64,000 nucleotides of DNA from Poecilobothrus nobilitatus (GCA_947095535.1 OX352773.1:270002515-270066514); one strand, 5' to 3'. Positions 24,953-37,344 are shown, counted from the first letter of the stretch. Numbers and translations are program-made. Notes: generated by a model from the sequence alone, not told the origin.

Positions 24953-26257
24953 CGTTATAGACCCATTAGGGATTTTTCTAAACTTGGAGATTTACCTTTA
25001 CCATTTCAGTGTATGTCTCCCTCCATTATATTATTGTTCGTGTGGGCAGTTGTTTTCTCTGAATTAAAGTTCAACGTTGACCTGCTCCAACTTACAGTTT
25101 AAGAAGTGTTTTGTAAGGAACTATTTTTTCTTGGCCTATTTTCGCTGATCTATTTATTACAATATGCCTTTAGGCATTTACATTATCTTTCATTATGGTT
25201 AGATTTTTGGCATCTTGCGCATCTTTTAAATGTGGAGTATAATTTCTTCACCTGAAGAATCAAGAAGCTAACGAATCCCACTTTTAATTCTTTTACTGCT
25301 TGGTAACAATCAAACGCGACGTTTGATATTAAACATATTGTTTGTTAATGTGCTCATTTCTAACAGGTTTTATGCCAGAGAAACGGCAGATTTGCATTAA
25401 GTAAAATTTAAAGATCTTCTAGAATTTTTACACTAATTCAAAAAACTACAAGTTTTTAGAATATGTTTTCAAAATTAAAATTCCGACTTAAAAAGTTTTA
25501 TATAAAAGCTCAAAATTTTAGCAAAATTTATTTTAAATTGTGGGAAATTTATTTAATTTTTAAATAATATTTTGTATGTGAATAAACTGCATCAAAATAA
25601 TGTAAATACCAGTATTAAACTTAATGAAATAAAAAAGCAATCAATTAAAACAATAAAGATTTAATTGAATTCATTTTTAAATAATATTAAAACGAAAAAA
25701 AAATTTTTTTTTTTATTTTTCATTTGAACAATTTTTGTATCAATTATAAATAAACTTATTATTATTATTATAAATGTCTGGCAGAAGCAATGAATTGTGT
25801 AACAAAATAGTTTTTTTTGTCAAAAGCATAAAATGCAATAAACTGAAAAATAAAATTTTAAAAATAAGTAATAATAAACACTTCAGTAGATATAAAAATT
25901 TAATAAATATTCTATAAAATTTTTAATATAAGACATGAGAACTGAGAAGCCTCCACCATTATACAGGTAAACTTGGTATTTTCATATTTATATGATTGTG
26001 AAAATTTAATTTTAGAACAAGAAAACTACATTTGATGTACATAATAAAATGAAAATACTTATATTTAAAAAAAAAAAAATTACAAATTCTGCAATTATAG
26101 TGCAATCAATTGCTTAATATGTACAATTAAATTTTAATGGGTAAAATGGTATTGCAAGTGATGTCTGAAAAGCTCAGTTGTATGTCATATATGAATCAAA
26201 CTTAAGATTGACAACAGTAATATTTAATTTTGTGTGTAACTTATGTTATTATATTAA
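24953..26257. other. AT-rich intergenic DNA
   Basis: Slightly less AT-rich between 24960 and 25400, but no frame there survives inspection. Nothing recognised after that. Confidence 0.35.
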
Positions 26258-26945
26258 GCCTTCCCGACCGACGCGGTAGCGGTGCGAAAAAAAGTTCGTG
26301 TGGAAATCGCGCAGATTCCGCATTTATGTGCCCATACTGAAAATTTTAAAATTCGCATAGACGTCAAACAGAAAATTAAAAAAAATATTGATTTGTTTAT
26401 AAAAAAAAAGTACTAATCTTTATTTTTGAAAAAAATACTTAATTTAACAATAATTTAACAATCATCAGCTAAAAAAGACATAATTTTTTTAAATTAGAGA
26501 ACTACACAATGTTTATAAAAATGTAATACAATTACAAAAAATATTTTGTATTTATTACCATTTTCATTTAACTCAACCCCAATTTCATGTCATATTTCAT
26601 CTTCTTTTCTTATATTTTTATAATCTTTGTTTGAAAGATGGTATAATATGGCATATTTTTTACTAACTCGATTAATTTTTAAACTTTGTTCTTCATTTTA
26701 CCTTTCGCTTATTTTTAAAAATAAAAATGTTTGACATTTATTTGCGGAAATCGCATGAAAAACGCTGTCAACCGCGTTTTATTTGCGGAAAAAATTAGTA
26801 TGTAGATTTGCTACAAAAAAACGCTGCAAAATCGCTCGGAAATATTATTGGTGAGGGCATATTCAAAAGTCGCCATGTAATAATATTTTGCGGAAAAAAC
26901 CGTACCGCTGTCGCAAAAAAAAAAACGAGCCGGTCTGGGGAAGGC
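26258..26945. mobile_element. MITE-like element with TTAA flanks (piggyBac-like)
   Basis: Both ends carry GCCTTCCC next to TTAA: TTAA|GCCTTCCCGACCG at 26254 and the inverse ending GGGGAAGGC|TTAA at 26949. The ends also share inverted GCGGTAGCGGT/ACCGCTGTCGC-like blocks, and the interior has several TTTGCGGAAA motifs. TTAA duplication is the mark of piggyBac-type insertion. At about 690 bases with no transposase frame it must be non-autonomous. Confidence 0.65.
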
Positions 26946-27704
26946 TTAATAATTTTTTTTAAAACGATTCACTGATTTACTATTCTTTGTCTTTGTTCAT
27001 TTAATATCTCAAATTCTAAAAAAGCAAAAGTTGTTAAATTATTTGGATGTGAAATTTAATTTTGTTTTATAAATTTAACTGCCTATTCAAATTTCATTTT
27101 CAATTAATATGTTACATTAGTAATATAATTTCTTATTTACTCATTTAGTTGACTTATGATACATTCATATAAATGCAGGTGTATATGTATAAATGTTACA
27201 CTGTAATACTAAGTATTAAGTCGTTAAAAAAAAGTTTTTAATTTTATTCAAGCGGAGGAGTTATTTTTCGTAGAAAAGTAATGGTGTTCTGAGTATGAAT
27301 TTATTTGACCGAACTAGGATTAATCTTTTTCCTATAAGTTTGAAAGGAAAAGTTTTTGAAAATGAATCACTAAATGTTTATTAGTGACACTCGAAATAAC
27401 TAGAAAATGATTTAAAAATAGTTCTCTAATAAATGTTTAGGTGGGACTGAATATCGTGAGTATTAATTCATTTTGGTAAAGACTATATTTGCCTTTACCA
27501 TTAATGCCTCAAATAAATATGTACTACATTTTGCATAAACGAATATTTCTACCATAATTTCGTATGTAATTCTTAAAATTCTTGACGAGAAAGTCAAAGT
27601 GAAGACACAATTATTTATTTGAGTTTAAAATAAAGTTTTTAATCAAAATAGAAAATAAATTTTTTAAGGAAAAGGAAGTTAAAAACTTTTTCCTTCACAT
27701 ATTA
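26946..27704. other. AT-rich intergenic DNA
   Basis: No exon, RNA gene or dispersed repeat recognised. Confidence 0.35.
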
Positions 27705-27800
27705 TACGAGTGTATCTTTAAGGTATTATGTATCTTTAAGATACTCTTAGATACCCGTACGAAACCGTTAGTATGTTTATAGTCTGCCACTCTGTTTATA
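27705..27800 (-). mobile_element. D2 family 3'-end fragment
   Basis: ATACTCTTAGATACCCGTACG, AAACCGTTAGTATGTTTATAG and CTGCCACTCTGTTTATAATA match the reversed D2 3' end at 56020-56085. A nearby ATCTTTAAGGTATTATGTATC shows a local duplication. Confidence 0.65.
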
Positions 27801-28532
27801 ATAATATGTTTAAAACTTCCATTTACTGATAAACTATATAAGTTTCAGTATATATACATACATATGTATGTACATGTATAATAATTACACATTTAACTTT
27901 TAAAAATCTTAATTGCATTAAATTCTTAATGTTCTTACTCTTTTATTTTTTGATTTTGTTCTCGCTTTGAGAAAAATAAATGAATAATGGTAAATTAAAT
28001 GGATGTCCATTTGTTGAATATGCTTTTCCATAATTAATAATGTTTATGAAATTTAAATATTTTACAGTTGTTCTCAAACAACTCTAAACAAACTATTGGA
28101 TTTTGTATTTTCTGCTGCAAAACTATTGTAGAATGCAAGTAATATTTGACGTAAGATACGCCAGTCTATCATCTGTATGTATGATTTAGTTATTGTGGTA
28201 AAAGTTTTTATCGCACTTGGTCATTATTGAATTTTTGCTGTATAAAGATCGATAAACAAACTAAACAAATGTTTTTTTTAAATATTTTTTCTTATATGAT
28301 CATTTAATTTTTTAAATTTATCGAACCTATAAAATTGGGATTATAACTTTATTTAAAGTGTTCTGATTCAAATTCTAAATCTCACAAAAAGAAAAAGGAG
28401 CAATTTAAGAATATAAAAATAGCAACATATACATATTAAAACTTAACACATTAACGTGTTATGATAATTTACCATACTTAAAGAGTAAATTATTTTTATT
28501 TTTATTCCTTAGATAACTACTAACTATATATA
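27801..28532. other. AT-rich intergenic DNA
   Basis: Nothing recognised apart from a TACATACATATGTATGTACATG palindromic TA/CA run near 27855. Confidence 0.35.
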
Positions 28533-28695
28533 CAGGGCCCTATTGCACCAACCAATTATCACTAATCAAAATTATCAAATAATCATTTTCTTGGTAATTT
28601 TATCAGAAGTTATTATGAAAAATTAGTTTGGTGCAACAAAAACTAATGATTATTTGGTTTTTTAATTAGTGATAAGTAGTTGGTGCACTAGGGCC
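28533..28695. mobile_element. Short MITE with imperfect terminal inverted repeats
   Basis: Left end GGGCCCTATTGCACCAAC and right end GTTGGTGCACTAGGGCCC are inverse; the similarity extends inward to about 50 bases through ATCACTAAT and AAATAATCATT. The whole 163-base unit is nearly palindromic. The target-site duplication could not be settled, so the superfamily is open. Confidence 0.75.
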
Positions 28696-29989
28696 CAGGT
28701 GATATTACCTGCATTTATCATTTTGTGCTGATATTACGATAAGACTGCTAACTGGTCATGAATTTTAAAATGGCAACATATAATAGAAAATGACTTAAAG
28801 CTGTCTGTTAAGTTAAAAACAAATTTTGTCAAAAGTTTAGTGTTGAGGTTGGTTAATTTTCATGGCTTATGTTACAAGGATCGAAATATGTTTTCACTAA
28901 AAAATGAACGACAACTTTAAAACTAATGGAATAAAAATGGTTTAGGTTGTGAAGATATTAATTATGCAGTCTTTGATGTAATGATTTTGTATCTCTTTAG
29001 TTGGCACTACATTTCTCAAAAGCATGGTTGTTGAGATATTTTTATATAAGGCTTTTAAAATGTTATCACTTATCAGTAATATAACGTTGATATGTGTTTA
29101 ATTTATGACCATCAACGCCACCTTTCTATGATTTTCAATAATATTGATATTATTTTTGGACTGTAATATTAAATAATTTACTTCTATTACAGCTGAATCT
29201 AATTATAGCAAATCAAGCTTTACCAAAATATGGTGTATTTTTACACAAACATCACAAAATTTCAACTTTCATCTGAACATGAAATATCTTTAGTAAAATA
29301 TTACACATATTTATCATATCATATCACAGCCATTTTATTTTAAATGAAGAAGGTTGTTTTATTTCTATTTTTCTATATTGTTAAATGCCTTATATTGTGA
29401 AATATAATTGTAGCAAATATTTATGACTTTTATATAATATGTTTAAAGATAAATAGATAGAATAATAGGGCTACCCGACGTAGCCTGAGAAAATACAAAA
29501 TTTTGAACTATTTTTTTAAACAGTTTTTTGAAGAAACAGAATTAAATTTAAAAATCTTATATACCCGGATCTGTATAAAATGGATCAGTGTCTGTCAATC
29601 ATGATACTGCAGATTGAGTTCATTATTCTACATATTATTGCGTTAAAAACAGTATGGATAAATATTTGAATAGAAAAATATTTTATACTTTTTTTAATGA
29701 AATTATTTTTTTTCCCGCCATTGTTTTACAAACGACCTCCCTTCTACATAATGAAGTTTTCAAATGAATATTGAATAAGCTTAAATACCTACATATTTTA
29801 ATGATATTTTTTCAGAAAATAGTATAAATATACATATACATGTGCTATACATATAATATACACTATTTATGTTTAATAATGCATATTATGAAAATAATAG
29901 TCTTAAGAGAGGATATTACTTTAGTTTTTTAATAATTTCCGAAAATGTTGTATTTTTAATTACTTATTACTTACGATTACTATTAGACG
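28696..29989. other. AT-rich intergenic DNA
   Basis: No gene or dispersed repeat recognised. Confidence 0.35.
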
Positions 29990-30600
29990 AAGGTTAACAA
30001 AACGTTGTCCGAGACTTTCATTAAAATGGTAAATTCGTCCCGAAAAATTGGACACAAATCAGAAAAAATATTATTTTAATAGACTGTCAAGCCTAAATGG
30101 GTTAATTTATCTTATCTAAATTAATTGAATGAACTTCTGTTCTAAAGAGAATTACTGGTGTAAATTTTTAAAACATACTGCAACCAAATTTATTGGAGAA
30201 AACCCTAAAGTTAAGGAGAATACTTGTGAAAACATTAATATATGCGCAACTGTTAAACTAATGTGTGATTTACATTAAGCTTGTGCCAATTTTCGCTTCC
30301 AAATAGTTAAATCAGAGCACCAAAAAAATAAAAACGTTTTTATAAGACTCTCGACCCAGAACGGGTTAACGAAACTTAATGAAAATCTGTCATGGAGTTT
30401 TTTTTTAGTAAAAAGTCTCGAAATAGATTAATGCATTGCAACTAAATAAATTTATTGAACTCCTTTGCCAACAAGTAACACTTGTGCAAAATTTAAAAAC
30501 GAAAAAACTTTAATTTCTGTTTTCGGACTGGAACGAATTAATTGAAAGGAATAGCTTATAAAAACTACCGGGGTTTCATAAAAACGTATCTGTAGATTTG
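29990..30600. repeat. Degenerate repeat, probably an old element with internal repetition
   Basis: Phrases recur in diverged form about 200 bases apart: TGCAACCAAATTTATTGGAG and TGCAACTAAATAAATTTATTG; AATACTTGTG and ACACTTGTG; CCCAGAACGGGTTAACG and GGACTGGAACGAATTAATTG. No terminus or coding content can be identified. Confidence 0.3.
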
Positions 30601-31738
30601 ATTAGACGTGATTCCTATTCAAACGAACAAACATATAATTCCTGCTTTATATAATAGAATTCTTGACATTTTTCAAGCAACCTTGAGTTAACCTTGAGAA
30701 TTTTTATTTAGAAACTTTTTTCATAAGAACTTTTCCAACTAATTTAAATACAAAAGTAAATATCGCAAATTTTTATTAATTTTTTACAGTCACTTTAGCA
30801 GTTCAGCTGTTGGTTTCTCATGTTCTCATCTTATTTGATAATAAAGAATTTTTTTGTTTAAGAGTATACATAAATGCTAATTACCGTGTTCGACGAAAAT
30901 ATCCTTTTTCTTAAGGATTTTCTTTTGTATGGATTCAACAAATCTTTCCTTTTCAAATATTGTTTTAATACTTTATCCTCCATGGGATACTAAATTTGTG
31001 AACAAAATAAATTTATATTTACTAACCGAACCCGTATATTAATTCTGCTTATTAGGATTTCCAGTTTTTGTCTAAACAATATATCTATTTTTATTTGTTT
31101 GAATAATTGCTTAAAAAGTAATTTTAAATCTAATCTAAAATTATAGAAAATATAAATTGTGTATGTTTTAGTTATTTCAAATATTCAAACAAAAAAATAG
31201 ACAAATATTTTCTTTTTTTCTACTTAAAACTTTTTATTGTATAAGGATCAAGACCTGGAATAATGATGATCAAATTTGAAGGTTATTTAGAAATATTTTA
31301 TTTCAAAATTAATTTTCATGATAGGGATAAGCAAATATCGATAATTTTAGAAGAAACTGGACTCTATAGTTAAATATTAATTAGTTAAAATGAAAAAGTT
31401 CGTCTAGTTAAAATTTTCAAATACAATTATCTTTAGATACGATAACGTTAAGATTAGATCTCTTAAGAACTAAATTTATTTTTGTATTAAGCATTCTACT
31501 ACTTTTGTCACTATCATTATTTGCGAATATACTTAGAGAAGTAGAGGACATTAATCAATCAAAGCTAGACGAACTATTCATTTATTAAATTTAATAATAT
31601 TAATATAAGATTTTATCAAAGTCTTTGATCTTCAAATGCTACTAATGCTAACACAAAAATATTAATTATTAATTTTACTCTTTAAAAACAATCTCAAGAA
31701 CAAAAAGTATACAATCACTTTGATTACCATTTTCTTTT
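30601..31738. other. AT-rich intergenic DNA
   Basis: Nothing recognised before the SINE at 31739. Confidence 0.35.
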
Positions 31739-31931
31739 GGGGCCTCGGTGGCCTAGAGGGTAAGAACGTATAAAATACGCTGTAAACACCGAGCGAGTGT
31801 GGGTTCGAATCCCACACACGTCGTAAGAGTTATTCCCCCTTATGACATTTGCAGCCACGCCTGAACTGGAAAGGCTGTGTAATTTCTTGTTCACATTTAT
31901 GTGGCAGTATTAAAAAAAATAAAAAAATAAA
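31739..31931 (+). mobile_element. SINE family A, intact copy
   Basis: A tRNA-like head begins GGGGCCTCGG, with A box TGGCCTAGAGGG at 31749-31760 and a perfect B box GGTTCGAATCC at 31802-31812, the two halves of an internal RNA polymerase III promoter. A non-tRNA body follows (CGTCGTAAGAGTTATTCCCC, GGAAAGGCTGTGTAATTTC, ACATTTATGTGGCAG), then an A-rich tail. Other copies lie at 50419, 59877, 9685 and 54500. It needs LINE machinery in trans. Confidence 0.88.
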
Positions 31932-32229
31932 TTTTCTTTATGTTTTTAAAATTAATTTTTTATAGCTAAAATCAAAACGCAAAAATAATTTCACTTGCCT
32001 GAATAAACATTGCCTAGATACTTAAATCGTTTCATAATTTTATGAGAAACATTAATATAATATGCGCAACTACAACAAAGTATGTAAAAAGAACATGTGA
32101 TTTATCTTCCAACAATTTCAAAATATTAAAATCCATTCTTGTAATATTAATAATAGATACATATTTCAGTAGCAAAACATTAAAATAATAAGAGTTGCCG
32201 ACTAAATCCTCGTTGAGCAAATCATTGAA

Positions 32230-32630
32230 ATCGTGATTTTGAACACAACTCTAAAATTCCGCATGCCCCCTTCAAAATTCCACTAAACTAAAACTCCGAT
32301 TTTGAACCCATCTTTAAAATATCTTCTAATTATTGTTTTAAATACATATTTCAAACAACAAAACGTTTAAAATAATCAAACTCCGATAATAAAATTATTG
32401 AAACCATAATTTTGAACGTAACTCTGAAATTCGTTTACATTCATGGCGTATTTAAAAAAGTTTAACCCCCTTAACTTGTTTAAAATAGTTTAACCCCCTT
32501 ACCTTTAACAAATTACCTTGATTTTATATCCAAGTACGAAACCCCTTCTAATTCAGAATCTCGCATATACTATATATATATAATATATGCAATATATGTA
32601 TACAATATAATAACCCTGATTTTTATTTAA
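32230..32630. repeat. R100 dispersed repeat, block 1
   Basis: GATTTTGAACACAACTCTAAAAT, in variants, recurs near 32236, 32298 and 32408. AATTCAGAATCTCGCATATA near 32550 is followed by a TA run and ATAACCCTGATTTT near 32612. The same phrases occur at 36225, 39180, 59825 and 60410. Confidence 0.5.
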
Positions 32631-33765
32631 TTGATTTAAATCCAGACAAATTGAATACTCAAGAACATTTCTGTACCAACTATAGAAAATTTTCAACAAA
32701 ACTATGAGGATGAGATTTATGATATATTATCATCTTTTCTGTTAGCGATAGATGAAGTAAATTGTACTTACATATTGTATGTATATATTTTAAAGATTTT
32801 AAAATAAAAGATGTTTAGTTTTTTAATTTATTTTTTTTATCTGTTATTATTTTCTTATTAAATCTTTGTTTTATTATATTTTTTGTTGTTGTAATTAACA
32901 TCGTACCTATTATGTATAATTTTTAACCGGTTTTTTTAATACTTAGCTATTATTCTGGTTATTCCAACAATTTATGAATTGATTTGAGACTACGGTGACA
33001 AATATAAAGTTTACTTTAGTGAATTTAAATATGTTCTGACTAATTGACTTTTATGTTTAGGTTTTTTATTGGCGATTCAAAAATGTTTGATTCTATAATT
33101 TTATTAAATTTTTTAATATAAAACTTAGATTTCTGATAATTTAAAAATTCAAATTTTCTTTTTGTTATTAAAATCTTTTTTATTTAATTTTGTGATACAA
33201 TTATAAATTTTAATTCTTTTTTCAAGGGTTTTTTTTAAATAATAAAGGTGAAAAATCTGAATTTTGAGTTAAGATGTTTTAATTTTTAAGTGGTTGAGTG
33301 TTGTAAATTTTTAAGGCGTCATCATTTTAATAATTGATTTGTTATGAAATTTTGATTTTAAATGGATTATAATCGCAGTTATACTCTATCGTACTCTATA
33401 GTGGACGGAACTCATTTTACACGATATTACATAATTATGTTTAATATATTCGACTTATTGATCGTTTTTGTATTAAATTATATTATAAAATAAATTATTT
33501 ATACACTTTATATATGTAGGGGTTCAAAAAAACAGACAGACATGTAGAAAGTTAAATTGAAAAAAAAAAAAAAATAAATCATATTCGAAACCTGAATTTC
33601 ATTTAATTCTTTTACAATTTTTTTTTTTTGAAAATTAATAGCAAAATTTAAGATACAAATTTAAGCTTCTTTTCTTTTTAGTTTTAATTAGAATTTTGTC
33701 CAGAAAGTAACTAAAACTTTATTATTATTAAACTTTCTTAAAGTTATTTATCATTTGTTAATATA
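32631..33765. other. Intergenic DNA upstream of gene B
   Basis: No clear TATA box was found in the last 150 bases before the ATG at 33766. The pyrimidine tract ending TTTTTAG near 33681 could be an acceptor of a 5'-UTR intron, but no matching first exon could be identified. Confidence 0.35.
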
Positions 33766-34566
33766 ATGAAAATTGAATACACAATAATATTCTTTTTAAT
33801 TTTTTTTTTCTGCGTTCAAGGTAATATTGATTTATACAGAGAGAAGGGAAATTTAAATGTTATGAATGCATTAGGACTTGAAAACGATTCTAAAACATTC
33901 ATTCGTTTAAGACAACATATTAATAACACTGTTCCAAGCTGGGAACAAACTTCAATTGAAAATGTTGTAATGAAATCTTTTGTTTTTGAATGTATATTCC
34001 GTATGGATAAAACTATTTTAAAAAGTTTATCACCTGACAAAAAATTTCAATTGTTCGGTCTTAACAATATTAAAAAATCAAAAAATAAATTTGAAATTGG
34101 ATTAAATGAATATGCTAACATAGAATTGACTGCCACTACAGAAACACAGAAATTTAGTATAGTTCTTAATAATGAAGTGATATCAAATCGCTGGCAAAAA
34201 TTTGTTATATTTTATGAAAATGGACATATACAAACGTTGTATAATTGCGAAAATTATGATAATAATGTAACATTTGACATTTATCCAGAAAAATTTGAAT
34301 TACCTCGTCATAAAAATAAAAAGAATTTTTATTTTAGCGTTGGTTATTTCCTAGAAAATGATTACACAATAATTGACCAAAACGATTATGGTAATGTAAG
34401 TAAATAACGATAAAAAAAAATTATGATTAAAATGAATATTCTATAAAATATTGTTTTAATTTGATAAATTATTTTTTAATTTTAGTTGGATATTCAATTG
34501 ATGAAATTTTATACTGGTTACTTAATCCCACATGAAACGGATTGCAAAGATATTCCAACGTCTTAA
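33766..34566 (+). CDS. Gene B: secreted laminin-G/TSPN-like domain protein, 2 exons
   Basis: Exon 1 is 33766-34395 (210 codons, donor AAT|GTAAGT); exon 2 is 34486-34566 (26 codons plus TAA, acceptor TTTTAG). The unspliced frame would stop four codons after the donor. The product has 236 residues: signal peptide 1-19, then one TSPN/laminin-G-like domain. Visible marks are FECIFRMD at 74-81, KKFQLFGL at 92-99, NRWQKFVIF at 141-149, the strand HIQTLYNC ending in Cys161, the closing strand LDIQLMKFY at 211-219 and Cys230, expected to pair with Cys161. The protein ends soon after Cys230 with no membrane segment, so it is probably secreted. It shares these marks and the last intron (same place, phase 0) with the gene at 1189-2754 but lacks that gene's two other introns. 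Specific ligand and role are unknown; a matrix-associated or secreted lectin-like role is only inference. Confidence 0.88.
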
Positions 34567-34662
34567 TAAGATACCTTAAGATTAGAAATAATTAAAATTT
34601 TCGGTTTGTTTCCGATAGGTTGTATTTATGTATTGGTGTAATTATTTGAATGTATTTGTTAA

Positions 34663-34668
34663 AATAAA
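34663..34668 (+). terminator. Polyadenylation signal of gene B
   Basis: AATAAA about 97 bases after the stop codon of the 33766-34566 gene, in a T-rich context; the 3' UTR would be roughly 110-120 bases. Confidence 0.5.
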
Positions 34669-36224
34669 AAATTTTCCCTTTATAAAGATTTCATTGTTTG
34701 AAGTGATATAATTTAAAAGATATTTTAGCAACAAAAATCAGATGTGTCTAATAAAAATAATATGTGTCAAAGAAAATAATACCAATCTTAACATTGCTGT
34801 TTTTAAGACGCCTAAGTAAAAGTAAAGGGGGCTAGTAGAAGATGGATTTAGTAATATTTCATAATCTTATGTGATATATATACGGGGTGGCCAGTGCTCA
34901 GTAGTTCTGGAGGTGATATAGGGGGTCTAGACGAACAAAAAAGTGTTTCACAAAGTGTGTCCTATATGCTTTTCAACTTGAGTTACAAAGCTTCAAAGTT
35001 GTGAAGTGAGATTTGTCATTCAAATCAATATAAAATTACATATTATCTTTTGAACCGTTAGTTCTCGAACTCGATAGAGTTAAAATTTCCAAGTATATTC
35101 TACAAATTTGTTCAAATCAAGACAGTTTATTAAAACTATTCCTTAAATAAATTCCTTATTAAAGAAATTAATGATGCAAGATCATGACCTATTTCTGATT
35201 AATATATTTATTATACTGCCTAACACGAAATATAATTTTAGAATGCTCCAAAATATTCTCAAATTTTATTAATTTTGAACAAAATAAATTTAAATAAAAA
35301 AATTTCATTACAAGTCAAGGATTAAGAGACACAACTCATTAAATTTTATGTAAAAAAAATTGTTAAACATAAGTTTTCAATTTAAAAAATATCAAACTTT
35401 TATATTTAACAATGTTTGGTATGTTGACATAAACCAAAAAGTAAAAACGAAAAAAAAGGTTAAATATTTGTTTACATAATTCTTGACTTAAAATCTAGAT
35501 TGATATCCTATATTCTCAATATTTGTTTACGAAGAAATATGGGATATCCAATTTTATTTTTCAATAAAATACACTTTACCTCCTGTTGTTTTATTGAAAT
35601 ACACTTTAAGGACTTTAAAGAAACAAAGAAAATTAATACATATAAATGTGGCAAAGTTTGGTTAAAAGTTGAATTTATTGAATCTTTAAAAAAGAATTAT
35701 TGAAGTCTTTAACATTTACATATAGTAAAAAATAGTTTAATTAAATTTTGTAAGTATATATTTCGTATTTTCTTCTAGTTCTTTTAGCTATTTAAAAAGT
35801 TCAGTTTTCTTGGGCCTGTTCTCTTATCATGTCCCTAAATATAATAATTTTTTTTTTTAGTGGTATTTCTAAATGTTGTCTCAACTTCTCAGTTCATAAT
35901 TGAAATGTAGTGCGCACTTCTAAAAATTTGTCCTATAACAAGTATAAGTTTTTAATTAATAATTTTAAATTTATTAACCTTAAAGTTTTATTTAAAAAAA
36001 TATTATCTAACACCTTACCAGATCACATTTGGTTCTGATAACACTTAGTCACATAAAGAACAGCATTAAATAGTAATTACTCCTTAAGGGAAGTAGTAAA
36101 TTTGACCCTTTTTAAAACTATCCTAGAACAAAAGACCATTTTTAAAACTTAAAAACGTATGAAAAAATGCGCTACGACAAAATACCATATGTAAAATCCC
36201 CTATGGACTAAAGACTTTGCGTCA
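34669..36224. other. Intergenic DNA downstream of gene B
   Basis: At 34880-35010 a less AT-rich patch begins TATACGGGGTGGCCAGTGC and could be the end of a DNA transposon, but no inverse partner or second copy was found. The open frame at 35500-35703 has no domain. Confidence 0.3.
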
Positions 36225-36665
36225 AGAGACTCATCTAAGAGGTTTAAGCAGGTCTATGTTTGATTTTTAAATTTTTAGAGTTGGACTCAAAATCCCAGTA
36301 TTCGTTTTTTTCAGAATGTATACATGTATATATGTATGTACGCTAGTTTTGGAATTAGAAGAGATGCAGAGTTGGATTTAAAATTCAAGATTTCTATAAT
36401 TTGTTTAGCGTGCGTTTGAGCGTAGCCTGTTATATGTTTAAATATATGTAAAGTAAATAGTAAGGAGGGACTTTATAATTACTATTTTCTTTACATATAT
36501 ATTTAAACATATAATGGGTCACGCTCAAACCCACGCTAAACAAATTATTGAAATCTTGAATTTTTACAAAATTATGTTGTATGTCTTTTACAGAATATTT
36601 ACATATATCTGTATGCGATATTCTGAATTCGGAGAGATCATAGAGTTGCATTAAAAATCACAGTA
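36225..36665. repeat. R100 dispersed repeat, block 2, enclosing a long hairpin
   Basis: GGAATTAGAAGAGATGCAGAG, TTGGATTTAAAATTC and, on the other side, CTGAATTCGGAGAGATC, AGAGTTGCATTAAAAATCAC are the reversed R100 phrases also seen at 39180. The inner part forms the hairpin at 36381-36563. Confidence 0.45.
36381..36563. repeat. Long hairpin, stem of about 83 bp
   Basis: The left arm (36381-36463) and right arm (36474-36563) are inverse over TTCAAGATTTC, AATTTGTTTAGCGTG, TTTGAGCGT, TTATATGTTTAAATATATG and TAAAGNAAATAGTA, with only a handful of differences and a 2-base indel, around a loop of about 10 bases (GGAGGGACTT region). Transcripts from either strand would fold into nearly uninterrupted double-stranded RNA. 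Confidence 0.75.
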
Positions 36666-37344
36666 CTTGGGATTTTTTATAGGTTCTTTTGTCGCAGCAG
36701 ATTTTGTCTTACGGGTTTTTGTAAAATGGTCTTATTTTATACCATCGTACGTATCACCATCCATTATTACCATCGTACGTATCTACACCTTAAAATGAAA
36801 GGGTTCTTGAAAAAAACGATTTTGAAAAATGTTAATATATTCCATTATACATAATAATATATTATAATAAAATTAAATATTATTTCAATTTTACAATTTT
36901 TTGGTTTTAGAGAAGTGAAATTTGCCTATGGGTAAAATTTGACCCTTGTCATTATAGTGGAACACTCTTTACTATTAATAATTATAAATTAAAATATAAA
37001 ACCTTTTTGTATTAAAAAAATTTTTATAACTAAAATTAAAACTAAAATGAAAAATTTTAAGCATAACCAAAATGATTTCATTGTGAAACTTAAAATTAAT
37101 AAAATTCTTGTTCTTACCCTAATCATGTCTGGATCTGTTAACTAAAATAAATTTTATAGTAGGCTGAAGTTATATATTGCCTTTATTTTACCTTTGATTT
37201 GAAAATTACTTTTTATTACACTTTAAAAATTTTTTAAATTTTTATTTAATTGATGTGAATTAATGATTTAATTTAACTTTAATTTAAGCTTACTTTTCTT
37301 CAACTGATCTTCTCAGTATCTATATAATGTAAATTCGGCCGAAA
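36666..37344. other. AT-rich intergenic DNA
   Basis: ACCATCGTACGTATC occurs twice about 29 bases apart near 36740. Otherwise nothing recognised. Confidence 0.35.

Noticed and set aside
31739..31825. Functional tRNA gene
   Set aside because: A and B boxes are good, but the unit continues into a body and tail shared by four other dispersed copies, so it is a SINE head.
34880..35010. Possible DNA transposon terminus TATACGGGGTGGCCAGTGC
   Set aside because: No inverse end, target-site duplication or second copy in the window.
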